From: Symbiodinium natans
Taxonomy: Eukaryota; Sar; Dinophyceae; Suessiales; Symbiodiniaceae
Assembly (NCBI GenBank): GCA_905221605.1
Contig: CAJNDS010002260.1
Span: forward strand, 295,001-359,000
DNA length: 64,000 nucleotides
Direction of reading: 5' to 3'
The notes beneath the pieces are model-generated. The model saw only the letters and a list, made by a program, of their open reading frames with translations. It was not told where the DNA came from and made no database searches. Positions 1 through 20,898 of this stretch are shown one piece after another (position 1 is the stretch's first letter; every line of letters starts with the position of its first letter). A program made the position numbers and the translations under genes.

Positions 1-333
1 CAGCTCACGCTGGGGTTCCGGTTTAGGTTTAGGGTTTAGGGTTTAGGGTTTAGGGTTTAGGGTTGAGGGTTTAAAGTTTAGGGTTTAGGGTTCAGGGTTT
101 AGGGCTTCGGGTTTAGGGTTTTGACAAAGTTCTAATAAGTGGTTTGTGGACTTGTGGAAAGGCGTCTCCCACCAGAGCAGGCTTTGTTCTCTGCTTGTGC
201 ATTTCTCCCAGCCTAGCCCCAAACCTAGTACTGTAGACACAATGATTACTATGATTAATACATTATAACCTACAACCGAAACCTTTCGTAACATTCTAAT
301 GTAACTGGCTCCTGTACTACTTGCCCTGACCAG

Positions 334-2776
334 GTTGATGTGTGGGCGATGGGCGTCATCATGTATGGCCTCGTCAGCGGCGGCTTTGCTGCAGAGCTCC
401 CTGAAGCCCCAAACCCAACACACTGAACCCTAAACCAAATCCCTAAGCCCAAAGCCCAAAACCTTCTCCATCCACCCCAAAACCCTAAACCCTACACCCC
501 AAGCCCCAAACCCTAAACCCCCCGGAGTTAACTGAGGGTTTCGGCCTGACGGTCAGGCAGGTGTTGCTTGTGGCTCCCCGCTTTGTTCGGGGATTTTACG
601 TTGAGGGTGCAGCCCAAGCTCCGAATACGTCTTGCGCCGCAGCGGATGAAAAGGTGGACCAAGGATGGAATTCAGTAAATGCCACATGTGTCTGAGCCTT
701 CCGAACAGCTCGCCGGCATCGCCATTTTGTTGGTGAGTAAGATGTGCAAGGTTGGTAATGGCAATGAAAACAAGCAAGGCACTACAAACGATAAGACCAA
801 TAGTCGTATCGCGACGAATACTTCTACTGTGAGTACAAAGAAGAACAATCATGCTTTTCATGGTTTCTCATTTGAAAAGACAATCGAATTTTCATACTAC
901 GGCAACAAGTAAGAGGAAGAGAAGCCCTTAACCATAAACCCTGGACCCTACCCTAAACTCCTACATCCAAAACTCCAAACCCCAAACCCCAAACCCCGGC
1001 CCTTAAACCCTTAAACCCTAAACCCTAAACCCTAAACCCTAAACCCTAAACGTACTCAACCCCCCAGAGTGCCCCGAGGCCGCTTTCCATTCAGGGATGA
1101 GAACGATGTCAGGCTCCCCGCTGTTCTTCACGTCCATGTCGGCCACGAACTCTCAACTCTGATTGTTTGGGGTTTAGGGTTTGGGGTTTAGGGTTTGGGG
1201 TTTAGGGTTTAGGGTTTAGGGGACACCCTTCAGCCCCTGAACCGGAATCTTGGGGTTTGTGGCGTGGGGTTTTTGGGGTTCTAAAGAATGCCAACACCTC
1301 AATTGTGACACCCTCCCCCCCTCCCCCTGTGGTTGTGGAGCCCGTGAACCCTTGAAGGCTTTTTTTCTTTTGCAATCAGGTAGGCGCTTTAAAAACAAAC
1401 TATGTTGGGGTTAAGAGGACCTTATCGAAGACTCTTTTTGAGAGGGCTTTTATGGGTCAGCCGGCGGGCCGGGCTTCAGGGTTACAGGGCTCCTTGGTGG
1501 AGGGGCTAGGAAGAAACCCTGGTGTAGGGTTCAGGGTTTGGGGTGTAGGGTTTGGGGTTTAGGGTTTGGGGTTTAGGGTTTGGGGTTTAGGGTTCAGGGT
1601 TCAGGGTTGGGGAAGCTCAGGATACAGGTTAAGTTGGAAGATAGGCCCCGGATGTCGTGAGGAAGTGCCGGGGTTTGGACTTCAGGGGCTTTGGGTTTCA
1701 TGGTGAGTGCTTTTGGAATATGGGGGTTTCCGAAGTTAGGGGGCGCCTGTTTGTTGTGGGGGTTCCGATTCTAAGGGCTTTTCTACTTTTGGGGTATAGT
1801 GGGGGGGTTCCCTATTTAATACCCATGTCGATTATAGAAGACCCAAAGGAAAATTCACTGCGTTTTGCACATGGGTCCAAGGCGAGTGGAGGTAGCACCA
1901 CAAAATCTCTCGACCCGTTTTTCTCGTCGGGGGACGCGTGCAGGAACAAGGAAGTCCGCATCCCGAAGCGGGTCCACCCAGTCTGCGAGGAGAGCCCCGG
2001 AGGATTTTAGGCTTCAGGCTTGGTTTTGGGGCGGGGGGTCAGGTTTTAGGGTTTGGGGTAGGGCTTGCAGCTAGCTCGAGTGCAGGTTTACAGCGAGGTT
2101 GGTTTGGAAGTTGCATGAGGAATAGAGAACAGCTCTCTGAATCTCAGTGTTGGACAGCCTCCAAGATCCCCTAAACCCTAAACCCTGAACCCTAAACCCC
2201 AGAAACCCCAAAAACCCCAAACCCCAAACCCTAAACCCTAAACCCTAAACCCTAAACCCTAAACCCTAAACCCTAAACCCTAAACCCTAAACCCAGCGTT
2301 TGTTTGGAGCTTATCGTTAGGCGCATGCAGGTCCTGGCAGATAGAACCATACACGCGCCCAAGGATTGCATGGGTTGGCTCAGGCATTCAGAGCTTTGGA
2401 CCCCTTTGTGGCTTTTTTTGGGTTTAGGGTTAGGGTTAAGGGTTTAGGGTTTAGGGTTTAGGGTTGAGGGTTTAGGGTTTAGGGTTTAGGGTTTAGGGTT
2501 TGGGGTTGCAGGTCTCAAGGGTTTGGAGTTTACACATCACAAAGAGTAGCCACGCGCAGGAGTACATTCGAAAGATGTTGGACAAGGGCGAGAAGTCTCG
2601 GATGAGCTCGGCTGAGGCCCATGGCTTGCATGGCCCGCTCTAACCCCAAACCCTAAACCCTAAACCCTAAACCCTAAACCCTAAACCCTTAACCCTAAAC
2701 CTTAAACCCTAAACCCTTGGCTTGTTGCAAGGTGATGGCTCATCCCTGGATCGCCGGAAAGTTCGGCCAGTCCTGA
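334..2776 (+). CDS. Protein kinase (CDPK/CAMK-like), 3' part of gene, at least 4 exons
   Basis: Ser/Thr protein kinase, phosphorylating protein substrates; only the C-terminal lobe is in the window and the gene begins upstream. Seen exons: 334-379 (VDVWAMGVIMYGLVSG, subdomain IX with the D-x-W-x-x-G motif); 1079 to about 1107 (RFPFRDEND, the PF segment after it; the join by a GC donor at 380 restores VSGRFPF in phase); about 2297-2373 (VCLELIVRRMQV, in this order but weakly kinase-like); 2545-2616 (AQEYIRKMLDKGEKSRM, subdomain XI); 2732-2776 (VMAHPWIAGKFGQS then TGA at 2774). Joining 2616 to 2732 uses a GC donor (GAG|GCCCAT) and gives R-M-S-S-A-E-V-M-A-H-P-W-I, the spacing normal for calcium-dependent kinases. 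Whether EF-hands exist cannot be told; the stop 10 residues after HPWI suggests none. Kinase identity is firm; subfamily and exon ends are inferred. Confidence 0.72.
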
Positions 2777-3739
2777 CCCAAGCTGCAGCTGCGCGGGATT
2801 AGGGTTTAGGGTTTAGGGTTGAGGGTTTAGGGTCGAGGGTTTTGGGTTTTAGGGTTTAGGGTTTAGCGTTTGGGGTTTAGGTCTTGGGGTTTAGGTTTCG
2901 GGGCTTAGGGGTTTTGGGGTTCAGGGGTTTTTGGGGTTTAGGGGTTTTGGGGGCTTTAGGGGTTTTAGGAGGTTTAGGGCCTTTAGAGGTTTTAGGGGTG
3001 TTAGGGTTTAGGGGGTTCAGCATCTCGTGTTCTAGCTTTCACTAGTCAAGCAGCCTTTCAAGTGACAGGAAACTACCCACCCGCCCAAAGAATCCCATAG
3101 CATTAAGACAATATATAAAGTTCACTCAATCCATAAGCCGTAGACCCATGCCCCAGGGCCAGCCTTAAAGCAACCGCCTCAAGCTCTCTCACTTGACCTG
3201 GCTATACCATACACCTTCGACTCCTTATTGGGCATAGGCATGCCCAGGCCTTGAGCCCTAACCCCTGGGCCCTGAACCCTAAGCTTTGAGACGCTAGGGC
3301 GCTGACCCGGAAACCCTTTAGGGTTTAGGGTTTAGGGTTTAGGGTTTAGGGTTTAGGGTTTAGGGTTTAGGCCCGCCTCTCTGAGACCTCCAGGACTCCA
3401 ACTTTAGCCTAAAGCATCAACTCCTTGCATCATCAAGGCCTAGTTCCCTAAGCCCTAAACCCTCAACCCAGATCCCAAGCCGCCACTGCCCCCCCCCCCC
3501 CTCTCCAGGCTTCTGGGGTTTAGGGTTTAGGGTTTAGGATTTGGGGGGCTCTCCCTTGTAATATGGACCCCAGTAAGGTCCCCCCGATTTGGGAAACCAC
3601 CATCTAATGTAGGGGTCGGAATATTTATAAATAGTCTTCCCTTATGGTCCCGTTATAAGTACATTTTAATCACCTCCAAGGCCCTAGTCTAATCATTAAG
3701 GGCCCTTTTGTCGGGGGCAGTTTAGGCTTCGGTGTTGCC
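2777..3739. other. Intergenic stretch, telomere-like arrays, no exon recognised
   Basis: TTTAGGG-type arrays occur at 2797-3010 (degenerate) and 3317-3370, with loose CCCTAAA-like words near 3250-3300 and 3440-3480 and a C-run at 3487. Between 3010 and 3250 and between 3540 and 3730 lies unique sequence without a convincing open frame. The words near 3612-3650 resemble those at 47950-47985 (TAGGGGTCGGAAT followed by CTTCCCTT), so a dispersed repeat may be present. Confidence 0.5.
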
Positions 3740-14055
<10,316 letters not shown>

Positions 14056-14955
14056 AAACATGGCCTATCGATCCTTTAGGTCTGAGAAATATTCAGCTAG
14101 AGGTGTCAGAAAAGTTACCACAGGGAGAAACGCGCAAAACAACACGGGTGTGGTTGTAGTACGTGCGTGTGACCTTCCCACCCGCCCGAGACCCCACCTT
14201 GCCTGGAAACACCGTGGTCGGGGGTGAATTTACATTTTATTTCAATTTGCAAAATCGTTGCTGTTTTTGCTCATTTTTTGAGGTGGCAGGCCGGCAGATT
14301 TGCGAAATTGAAATTAAGTAAAATAATTTGTTTGCTGTTTATTCTTCATTTTTAAAGGGGGCAAAGCCGCCAGGACCCAAAACACCATGTAAATGAATCA
14401 AATTTAATTCGTTATGGTATGAATTTTAGTAAACTCATAGGAAGCTTTTGACGAAACAAAAACCTTCCAAAACGTTTGGCCTGCATTTTTTATTGTATCC
14501 ATTACTATATTTACAGGCCTTTTGTGGTTAACAGATACCGATTTTTGACAACTAGATTTTTTTATGAGGACGGTGTATTGCAGAGCAGCTATTGGTCGTC
14601 AACTTCTTCGGCCTATATGCCCCTTATATGGAAAAACAGACAAAAAGATAATGAAGCAAGGCGGCGGGGCAAAGAAGACACAAGGGAGGAGAGGACAAAC
14701 AAAGGAAAAATAGAAGACAAAGAAGGAGAAGACCAAAGGAAGGAGAAGACAAAAGGAAGGAGAAGGCAAAAAGAAGGAGAAGGCAAAAGGAAGGAGAAGG
14801 CAAAAGGGAGGAGAAGGCAAAAGGAAGGAGAAAGGCGCAAGCGAAACAGAAGATGAAACAGGAAAAGAAAACAGAAGCCGCAGCCAAATGCGAAGAAGAC
14901 CTCGGCGACCAGGAACAAACGAGAAGACAATGACAAAGGACAAGGCAAGCAAGAG

Positions 14956-16026
14956 TTGCGAGGAAACGCATACAAGGGAAAAGATCACGCAGAGAAGGCA
15001 GCAGGAAACGAGAAGGAAATTCCCTGCACCCTGGTGAAGGATCTCGCTGCAGACAAAAGAACAACAAGTTTTGAAGGTAAACCCTTTAAGAGAAAATCGG
15101 GGCTCTCAGACGTGCAGGGCGGCACTAAGGTTGGGGCGGCATGGCCAAACCTTCCCACAAGCACTGTGAGCTCTCAGTTGCTTCGTTCCATGCATCATGG
15201 CGCGCAGCTTTCGAAGTCTTTGGCTTCATGTTCGATCAGGCGTGGGCGATGCTCTGGCCGGGGATTAATTTTGAAGATGCTGTTGAACGCGATGGTCGTT
15301 ACTATCGCGACCGCAAAGATGAAGGCCAGTTATCGGTATTCATGCTGCACAGCGGCGCCAGTCAGGCTGACGCGCATTTTAAAACATGCGCCTGAGAAGG
15401 GCTTCGCTGTAATCGCGATCCGAGGCGTGGATCCTTTTGCATGCAGCGAAGTTTTGCGGAGCATAAAGGTCCCAGCCGCCTTCGGGGCTCGATTCGCCTG
15501 GACGCTGTCCGGCGTGCCGTTTATATTGCACCTCCTACGAGAGTGCCCGGACAACGAGTGGGTGTTCGTTGCCGAGGATAGCTGTTGGCTGTACCAACAG
15601 TCAGACAGCGCTTCTTTGTTGGCCATCAAGGATACTGCTGCCACGGACTTTCCTGAAGGTGTTTTTCAGCGATCGGTATGCGGCTACCAGCTAGCTTGCA
15701 GGCGCATTCCAAGAAACAAGAAGATACGCTGCCCGATTGATTTGAGCACGGGAAAGGCGACGTTGCAGGAGGACGTGAAATTCTTCCACCCGATAGGTTC
15801 CAAGTTATTTCTGGTTCAAAAAGGGTGGCTGCGTCTGGTTCAGAAGGTTTCTCTGGAGCACGATCGCGAGGGATATTGGGATTGGATCATGTCGCTGATG
15901 AGGACGGTAGGAGCCTTGCGGTTGCATCAGCCGTTCGTTGCTGGAAGCGCTGAGCATTTCAGTTTAGTGGATGGCGGCCGTGTGCAAGCTGCCGAACTCC
16001 CCAATGCATCCGACCAGGATGCTTGA
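14956..16026 (+). CDS. Single-exon gene, unknown; weak glycosyltransferase-25-like pattern
   Basis: An uninterrupted 356-codon frame. The first 130 or so codons are low-complexity and continue the purine-rich upstream tract, so the true start may be an internal Met (for example the MKASYRYSCC Met near 15318). The C-terminal 230 residues look like a folded domain: FAVIAIRGVDPF, then WVFVAEDSCWL (acidic pair after a hydrophobic strand, as in the EDD of GT25-type glycosyltransferases), then GSKLFLVQKGWLRL, YWDWIMSLMRT and AGSAEHFSLVDGG. I infer a GT-like enzyme acting on glycoproteins or glycolipids, but with low certainty. It lacks introns, unlike almost everything around it, which would fit a retroposed mRNA, yet I see no poly-A tail or spliced-leader remnant. 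An overlapping frame at 15141-15395 is taken as a shadow, although an early frameshift cannot be excluded. Confidence 0.55.
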   Translation: MRGNAYKGKDHAEKAAGNEKEIPCTLVKDLAADKRTTSFEGKPFKRKSGLSDVQGGTKVGAAWPNLPTSTVSSQLLRSMHHGAQLSKSLASCSIRRGRCSGRGLILKMLLNAMVVTIATAKMKASYRYSCCTAAPVRLTRILKHAPEKGFAVIAIRGVDPFACSEVLRSIKVPAAFGARFAWTLSGVPFILHLLRECPDNEWVFVAEDSCWLYQQSDSASLLAIKDTAATDFPEGVFQRSVCGYQLACRRIPRNKKIRCPIDLSTGKATLQEDVKFFHPIGSKLFLVQKGWLRLVQKVSLEHDREGYWDWIMSLMRTVGALRLHQPFVAGSAEHFSLVDGGRVQAAELPNASDQDA

Positions 16027-16283
16027 AGCCTTCGTGCAGTTTAGTTTCTGCGTGCTTGGACGTTTATGTGCTTTTGTAGTCAAGCTGGTAAGTTAGACAG
16101 TGACCTACGAGCCTTCCTTGCAGTAGCAGTAGGCAAGTTTTGTAGGTCTGACATCTCATCTCACGGTATGTGCCCGGTGGGAGCCTTTTCGGGCGAGCTG
16201 CTTGCAGCCCGGGCGTAACATGTTGTCGGTTCGCAGACGAAGCACGTAAACGTCCAAAGCATTGAGGAAGAGGCAGAGAGAAA

Positions 16284-17341
16284 GTGGCCAAAAAGGCCAG
16301 AAAGGCTACGGTCGCGGGACCGGCCGCTAAGCTGGATGATAAGCAGCAGCAGCAGCAGCAGCAAGAACAACAACAACAGCACCGCAGCAGCACAGCGTCA
16401 CAGCACCATTGCATTGCAGCACCAAGCGGCCCGAGCCATGGCTTCAACCCGCTCCGCCGTGGAAAAGTCCTCCTTGCTTGTCGCCGGGCGTCACCGGCTG
16501 CGCAAGATTTGTCCTGGCACCGTCTTTCTCCCTGCGTTGTCTTAATTTCTTGGGTGTGTCATTGCGCTCATGCATTCCATGTTTTCCACACGCGCAGGAC
16601 AGCCCGGCGCCACCAGCAGCGGTCGCGGAGGAGGCTGTGGCGGAGCATGTGCGCTTGGGGGTCAACCCGCCACCTAAACCGGTGATTAAGCGGATCGCAC
16701 ACCGCCTCAGCCTCCCCGCGACGACTCGGCGACCGATCGATCTCACGCGGCAGGAGGCGCGTTTTTATTTGGCATGTCTTATGTTGAGCATGGCGAAGTT
16801 TCGCCTTTCGTGTAGACTTCTCTCTCGCGCCTTTTCTCGCAGGTTTTATTCTGCGTACGCTGCAGGTTGTCTGTGGATCCGTGTTTGTTTCACGCGTAGG
16901 ACTACGGGCACGTGGAGAGCATCAAACCCTTAACGGAGTCTGTTTGTAGCAAACTTGGGCTGAAGGGCACGGCGAAGCTAGATGTTCTTGACCGTCACCT
17001 GTACATGCGCACGGTCACTCCACATGCAAGCGGCCTTGCACGCCTTGGTGCTGAAAGACGTCGCGGAGGACCGTGGCTATCTTGTGGCACAGCCTCCCAG
17101 TTTTTTTTCTCGCTTGCTCGTCGCAAGCAATGTTTCACAGCAGGCGGAGGCAAAGGCGAAGGAGGCGGCGACGATGCCCGCGGAGGTGGCGGAGGAGCAG
17201 CCGGAGAAGGCAGGCATGCACAAGCCTCCCGCAAAGGGCCGCCGCCGCCGCCACGCAGCTTGCCTGCAAGAATCTGTCGTGTTTCTCGTGGTTAAACACG
17301 TGTCTTCGCACACGGAGCTGGTCTCATTTTTGTCTTACTGA
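16284..17341 (+). CDS. Small Q/A-rich gene with very short introns
   Basis: Begins MAKKARKATVAGPAAK at 16284, followed by a run of seven Q, E and four more Q. Exon 1 runs to 16553; a 44-base intron (GTGTGTC ... CGCGCAG, 16554-16597) joins it in phase to exon 2 at 16598 (PKPVIKRIAHRLSLP, LTRQEARFYL). Further exons follow near 16900 (DYGHVESIKPL), 17033 (LHALVLKDVAEDRGYL) and 17141 (QAEAKAKEAATMPAEVAEEQ), with introns of about 35-115 bases between them; the exact joins from 16760 on are unsettled. The frame ends SFLSY with a stop at 17341. Function unknown; the basic start, Q run and A/E-rich helix suggest a nuclear or RNA-associated protein, but this is only composition. Introns here lack telomere-like arrays, unlike the neighbours. 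Confidence 0.5.
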
Positions 17342-17481
17342 AGCTCCGATGCAAACACCCTACACCCTACACCCTACACCCTAAACCCTAAGCCCTAAAC
17401 CCTAAACCCCAAACCCCAAACCCCAAACCCTAAACTCTAAACCCTAATCCCTAAACCCTAAACACTAATTATTTGGGGCAG

Positions 17482-20400
17482 GAGCCCCACGAGAACGCGA
17501 GGCTGGAGCATGAAAGTTCGGCTCTGCGTTTTTAAGGGCGGTTGTGGGTTCAGGGTTTAGGGTTTAGGGTTCAGGGTTGGGGGTTAGGGTTGTGGGCTCA
17601 GGGTTTGGGCTTGTTTGGGGCTTAGGGTGTTTAGGGCGTTTGAGACGGGCAGGGCGGTTATGGCTTTGACTCATCGGTAGGGCTGCAGGGGTTTGCGGTT
17701 CTTGGGGTTCTAGGCTCAGGGTTATGGGATTTGTTCCTGTCAGGCTGCTTAGGCGGGCACTTCATCAAAACGGTTCTGGGGTTCTAGGCTCAGGGTTATG
17801 GGATTTGTTCCTGTCAGGCTGCTTAGGCGGGCACTTCATCAAAAGAACCGTTTCCAGCTGAAAGAGCTTAGGACAACAAGGGATAGCCCCAAACAAGTGA
17901 GATCGGATAAGCCCTAAACCCTAAACCCTACACCCTAAACCCCCAGCCCTAAACCCTAAACCCTGAACCCCACACCCTACACCCTACACCCTAAACCCTA
18001 AACCCCCAAACCCTAAACCCCAAATCCTAAGCCCCATCCAGCTTCCCAAATATTGGCGGGGCATCGGGCATCCTTGGGTGCATGATCGCTGCTTCAGGGC
18101 CTTGTTTTTTTGGGGGCGGCTCCGGGTACGGAGATGCCAGGAGGGCTGAAACGGGTGAAAAGAGGGCCAAAGCCCTAAACCCGAAACCAGAAACCCTAAA
18201 CCCTAGACCCTAGACCCTAGACCCTAAACCCTAAACCCTAAACCCTAAACCCTAAACCCTAAACCCTAAACCCTAAACCCTAAACCGCCAATAAACCTCG
18301 ACTCCAAGATCAAGCCCAGATGCGGACACGCTAACGCCCGAAACCGCGTCCCTCCCAAGGGGACTCTTTGCCTATTGGTTCTTAGAGGGTTGCTGATTCC
18401 CTTCATTTACGAAGAACAATCCCGAAGCCCTGAACCCTAAACCCAAAAGCTGAAACCTCCAACCCTAGACCCTGAGCCCTAACCCTAAACCCTAAACCCT
18501 AAACCTTAAACCCTAAACCCTAAACCCTAAACCCTAAACCCTAACCCTAAACCCTAAACCCTAAACCCTAAACCCTAAACCCTAAACCCTAAACCCTAAA
18601 CCCTAAACCCTAAACCCTAAACCCTAAACCCTTCTTAGGATGCGCCCTTGAAGGCAGACGGCCGAGCGCATCCTTAGGGAGATGATGAACGTGGACCTTG
18701 GCATGGCTCCTTGGCTTAGGCGTAGTTTCATGGGCCGGGTTTAGGGTTTAGGGTTTAGGGTTTAGGGTTTAGGGTTTAGGCTCCCTGATTATGGTCTCTT
18801 ACCTCCTTTAAAGGGTTCTTTAGGGTTTCGGGTTTAGGGTTCGGGGTTTAGGGTTTAGGGTGGGCCACTGATGCCCTGCAAACCCTGTAGCCTTCAGAAC
18901 CTGACCCGAAACCCTAAACCCTAAACCCTAAACCCTAAACCCTAAACCCTAAACCCTAAACCCTAAACCCGAAACCCTAAACCCTAAACCCTAAACCCTA
19001 AACCCTGAAACCTAAACCCCAAACCCTAAACCTTAAGCTCTAAAGCCGAAACCCAAACCCTCAGCCCCCAAAGCCCGCGAGCCGAAAGCCAAGTCTGCTC
19101 AATGTCCATGGGTAGTTAGCAGCACACCCTAAGACCTGTAGCCTAGAACCCGAAACCCTAAACCCCTACATACACTCTGCGCCCTGAACCCTCAGCCCTA
19201 AACCCTCGCCCCAAACCCTAAACCCCAAACCCCAAACCCCAAACCCCAAGCCCCAAACCCTAAACCCTAAACCCTAAACCCTAAACCCTAAAACGCTTAA
19301 CTCTAAACACAGGTGAGCTTCGACTTCAGTTCCGTGGAGCGCCAGGAGGCGCAGCAAACGGATGTTGGGTTTGGGGTTTAGGGTTTAGGGTTTAGGGTTT
19401 AGGGTTTAGGGTTTAAGGTTTAGGGTTTAGGGTTTAGGGTTTAGGGTTAGGGTTCAGGGTTCAGTGTCAGAGTTCAGGGTTTAGGGTTTTAAGGGTGACG
19501 GATGGTAGACAAGACCCTAAACGCTATAGCTCTTCGACCCGCAGTTTAACGTGTGATTTCATGTTTCGGCAGGGTTAGGGTTAAGGGTTCAGGGTTGAGG
19601 GTTGAGGGTTTAGGGTTTAGGGTTTAGGGTTTAGGGTTCAGGGTTCAGGGTTGAGGGTTTGGGGTTTAGGGTAGAAGCTGAACCCCAGATGGCAAGCCCT
19701 AAACCCTTAAACCGTAAACCCTACTTGAACGGGTATGGGTCGGTCTGCGTAGGGTATGAATTCTTCTAATCAGGGTAGCCTAAGTACACAGGTCCCTCCC
19801 TACTCCCTATAAACCCTACAAACCCTATAAACCCTATAAACCCTGTAAACCGTATAAACCGTATAAACCCTATATACCCGACAAACCCTACTAAGAACCA
19901 GTGCGGAACAGTAGTTGCACACGTGGCTCGGTCGGGTCCACTTGGAGAGTTGGTTTCCAGTCGGCTGCCTGCCCTCACAAATGTTATAGATGGACTTGGA
20001 GGTTCATGGGTACTTAGAACCCCACTTATAAGTCTACTTATCACCTACTTAGGGGACTTAGACGGCTTATAGGGGGCTTAGGGTGTAGGTTTATGGGGTC
20101 CAGGCTGGTTGCTCTAGCTTCAGGGTTTAGGGTTTAGGGTTTAGGGTTTAGGGTTTAGGGTTTAGGGATGGAAGGGAGCTCTTTTTCAAGAGCTCAAGGG
20201 GGTCATCCGCAAGAAGTCTACTTGGGGATGGGGGGGGCTCTCATGAGCTGCAAGCCCGATTCCCCCTCAAAGGGTTGGTAGGGTTCATAGGGTTTATAGG
20301 GATTATGGGGCTTATAGGATGTGTAGGGTTTATAGCATTTATGTATGGGGCTTATAGGATTTGTAGGGTTTATAGCATTTATGGCGTTTATCGGATTTGC

Positions 20401-20692
20401 AGGGCTCAGGGGCCTAAACCCACCACACCCCCCAGCCCGCGAGCGCAAACGCGGAGGAAGAGATCGACTCCCCATCGTTCCCGGCGCCTTCCTCAGCCAC
20501 TGGGGGTTCGGCTCAGCTTTCGTGTGCGATCCGTGACGGTAGAAGCCCGAAGACCTGCACCCTAAATCCCTAAACCCCAAGTCCCCTACGCTCCGCGGCC
20601 CCCAAGCCCCTGAGCCCCAAACCCCTAAACCCCTCGCCTCTGTTTGCCCAGCAGGCCTCATCAAGGCCTTCAACCCCCAAGCATGTTGTTGA
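17482..20692 (+). CDS. Multi-exon gene, unknown function
   Basis: Coding islands: 17482-17514 (EPHENARLEHE; may belong to another transcript), 17858-17896 (LKELRTTRDSPKQ, donor GTGAGA), 18042 to about 18103-18127 (YWRGIGHPWVHDRC), 18309-18377 (RCGHANARNRVPP), 18658-18738 (ERILREMMNVDLGMAPWL), 19313-19368 (VSFDFSSVERQEAQQTD), 19545-19573 (LTCDFMFRQ), 20191 to about 20237 (LKGVIRKKSTW), 20436-20538 (ANAEEEIDSPSFPAPSS) and terminal 20652-20692 (LIKAFNPQACC, TGA). From 17858 to 20237 every join I tested keeps phase, and 20538 to 20692 also does, so these belong to one transcript with good likelihood. I cannot assign a family. Donors at 18739 (GTTTAGGG), 19369 (GTTTGGGG) and 19574 (GTTAGGG) lie in telomere-like units. 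Confidence 0.58.
17703..17844. repeat. Two identical 68-bp copies, 74-bp period
   Basis: 17703-17770 and 17777-17844 are identical as read. The second ends 13 bases before the acceptor of exon 17858-17896, so the duplication changed the intron only. Confidence 0.9.
19990..20098. mobile_element. Family 2 fragment
   Basis: Carries the left end GGACTTGGAGGTTCATGGGT followed by ACTTAGAAC and ACTTATAAG words, but the complementary right end is missing. Internal CTACTTAGGGGACTTAG resembles the middle of the other copies. Confidence 0.5.
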
Positions 20693-20898
20693 GGCCAGAC
20701 GCGGCCAGACCGTCCCGAAGCCCTAAACCATTAACCCCTGCATCCCCAAACCCCCAAACCCCTAAAATCCTGAACGGTGGGAGCACGCACCTCGGCCCGG
20801 ACTGCACCCAACACCTCCGGGAGGGCCCTTAATCCCCCCAAAAGGAAAGTAAGCACCGAACCCAAGCGCGCCCTAAGCTGAGCGCCAAACCCGCCCAG

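Noticed and set aside
1-120. Chromosome end (telomere) at the window start
   Set aside because: The array is short, degenerate and followed by kinase exons, and the same repeats occur in both orientations through the whole window.
553-861. Minus-strand ORF with a membrane-like segment
   Set aside because: Falls within an intron of the kinase gene on the other strand and lacks support beyond length.
1051-1145. Minus-strand exon (DMDVKNSGEPDIVLIPEW)
   Set aside because: Reads well, but the + strand frame gives the kinase PF segment and joins in phase with subdomain IX, which is stronger evidence.
14599-15067. Serine/phenylalanine-rich minus-strand ORFs
   Set aside because: Complement of a purine-rich minisatellite; three overlapping frames are open at once.
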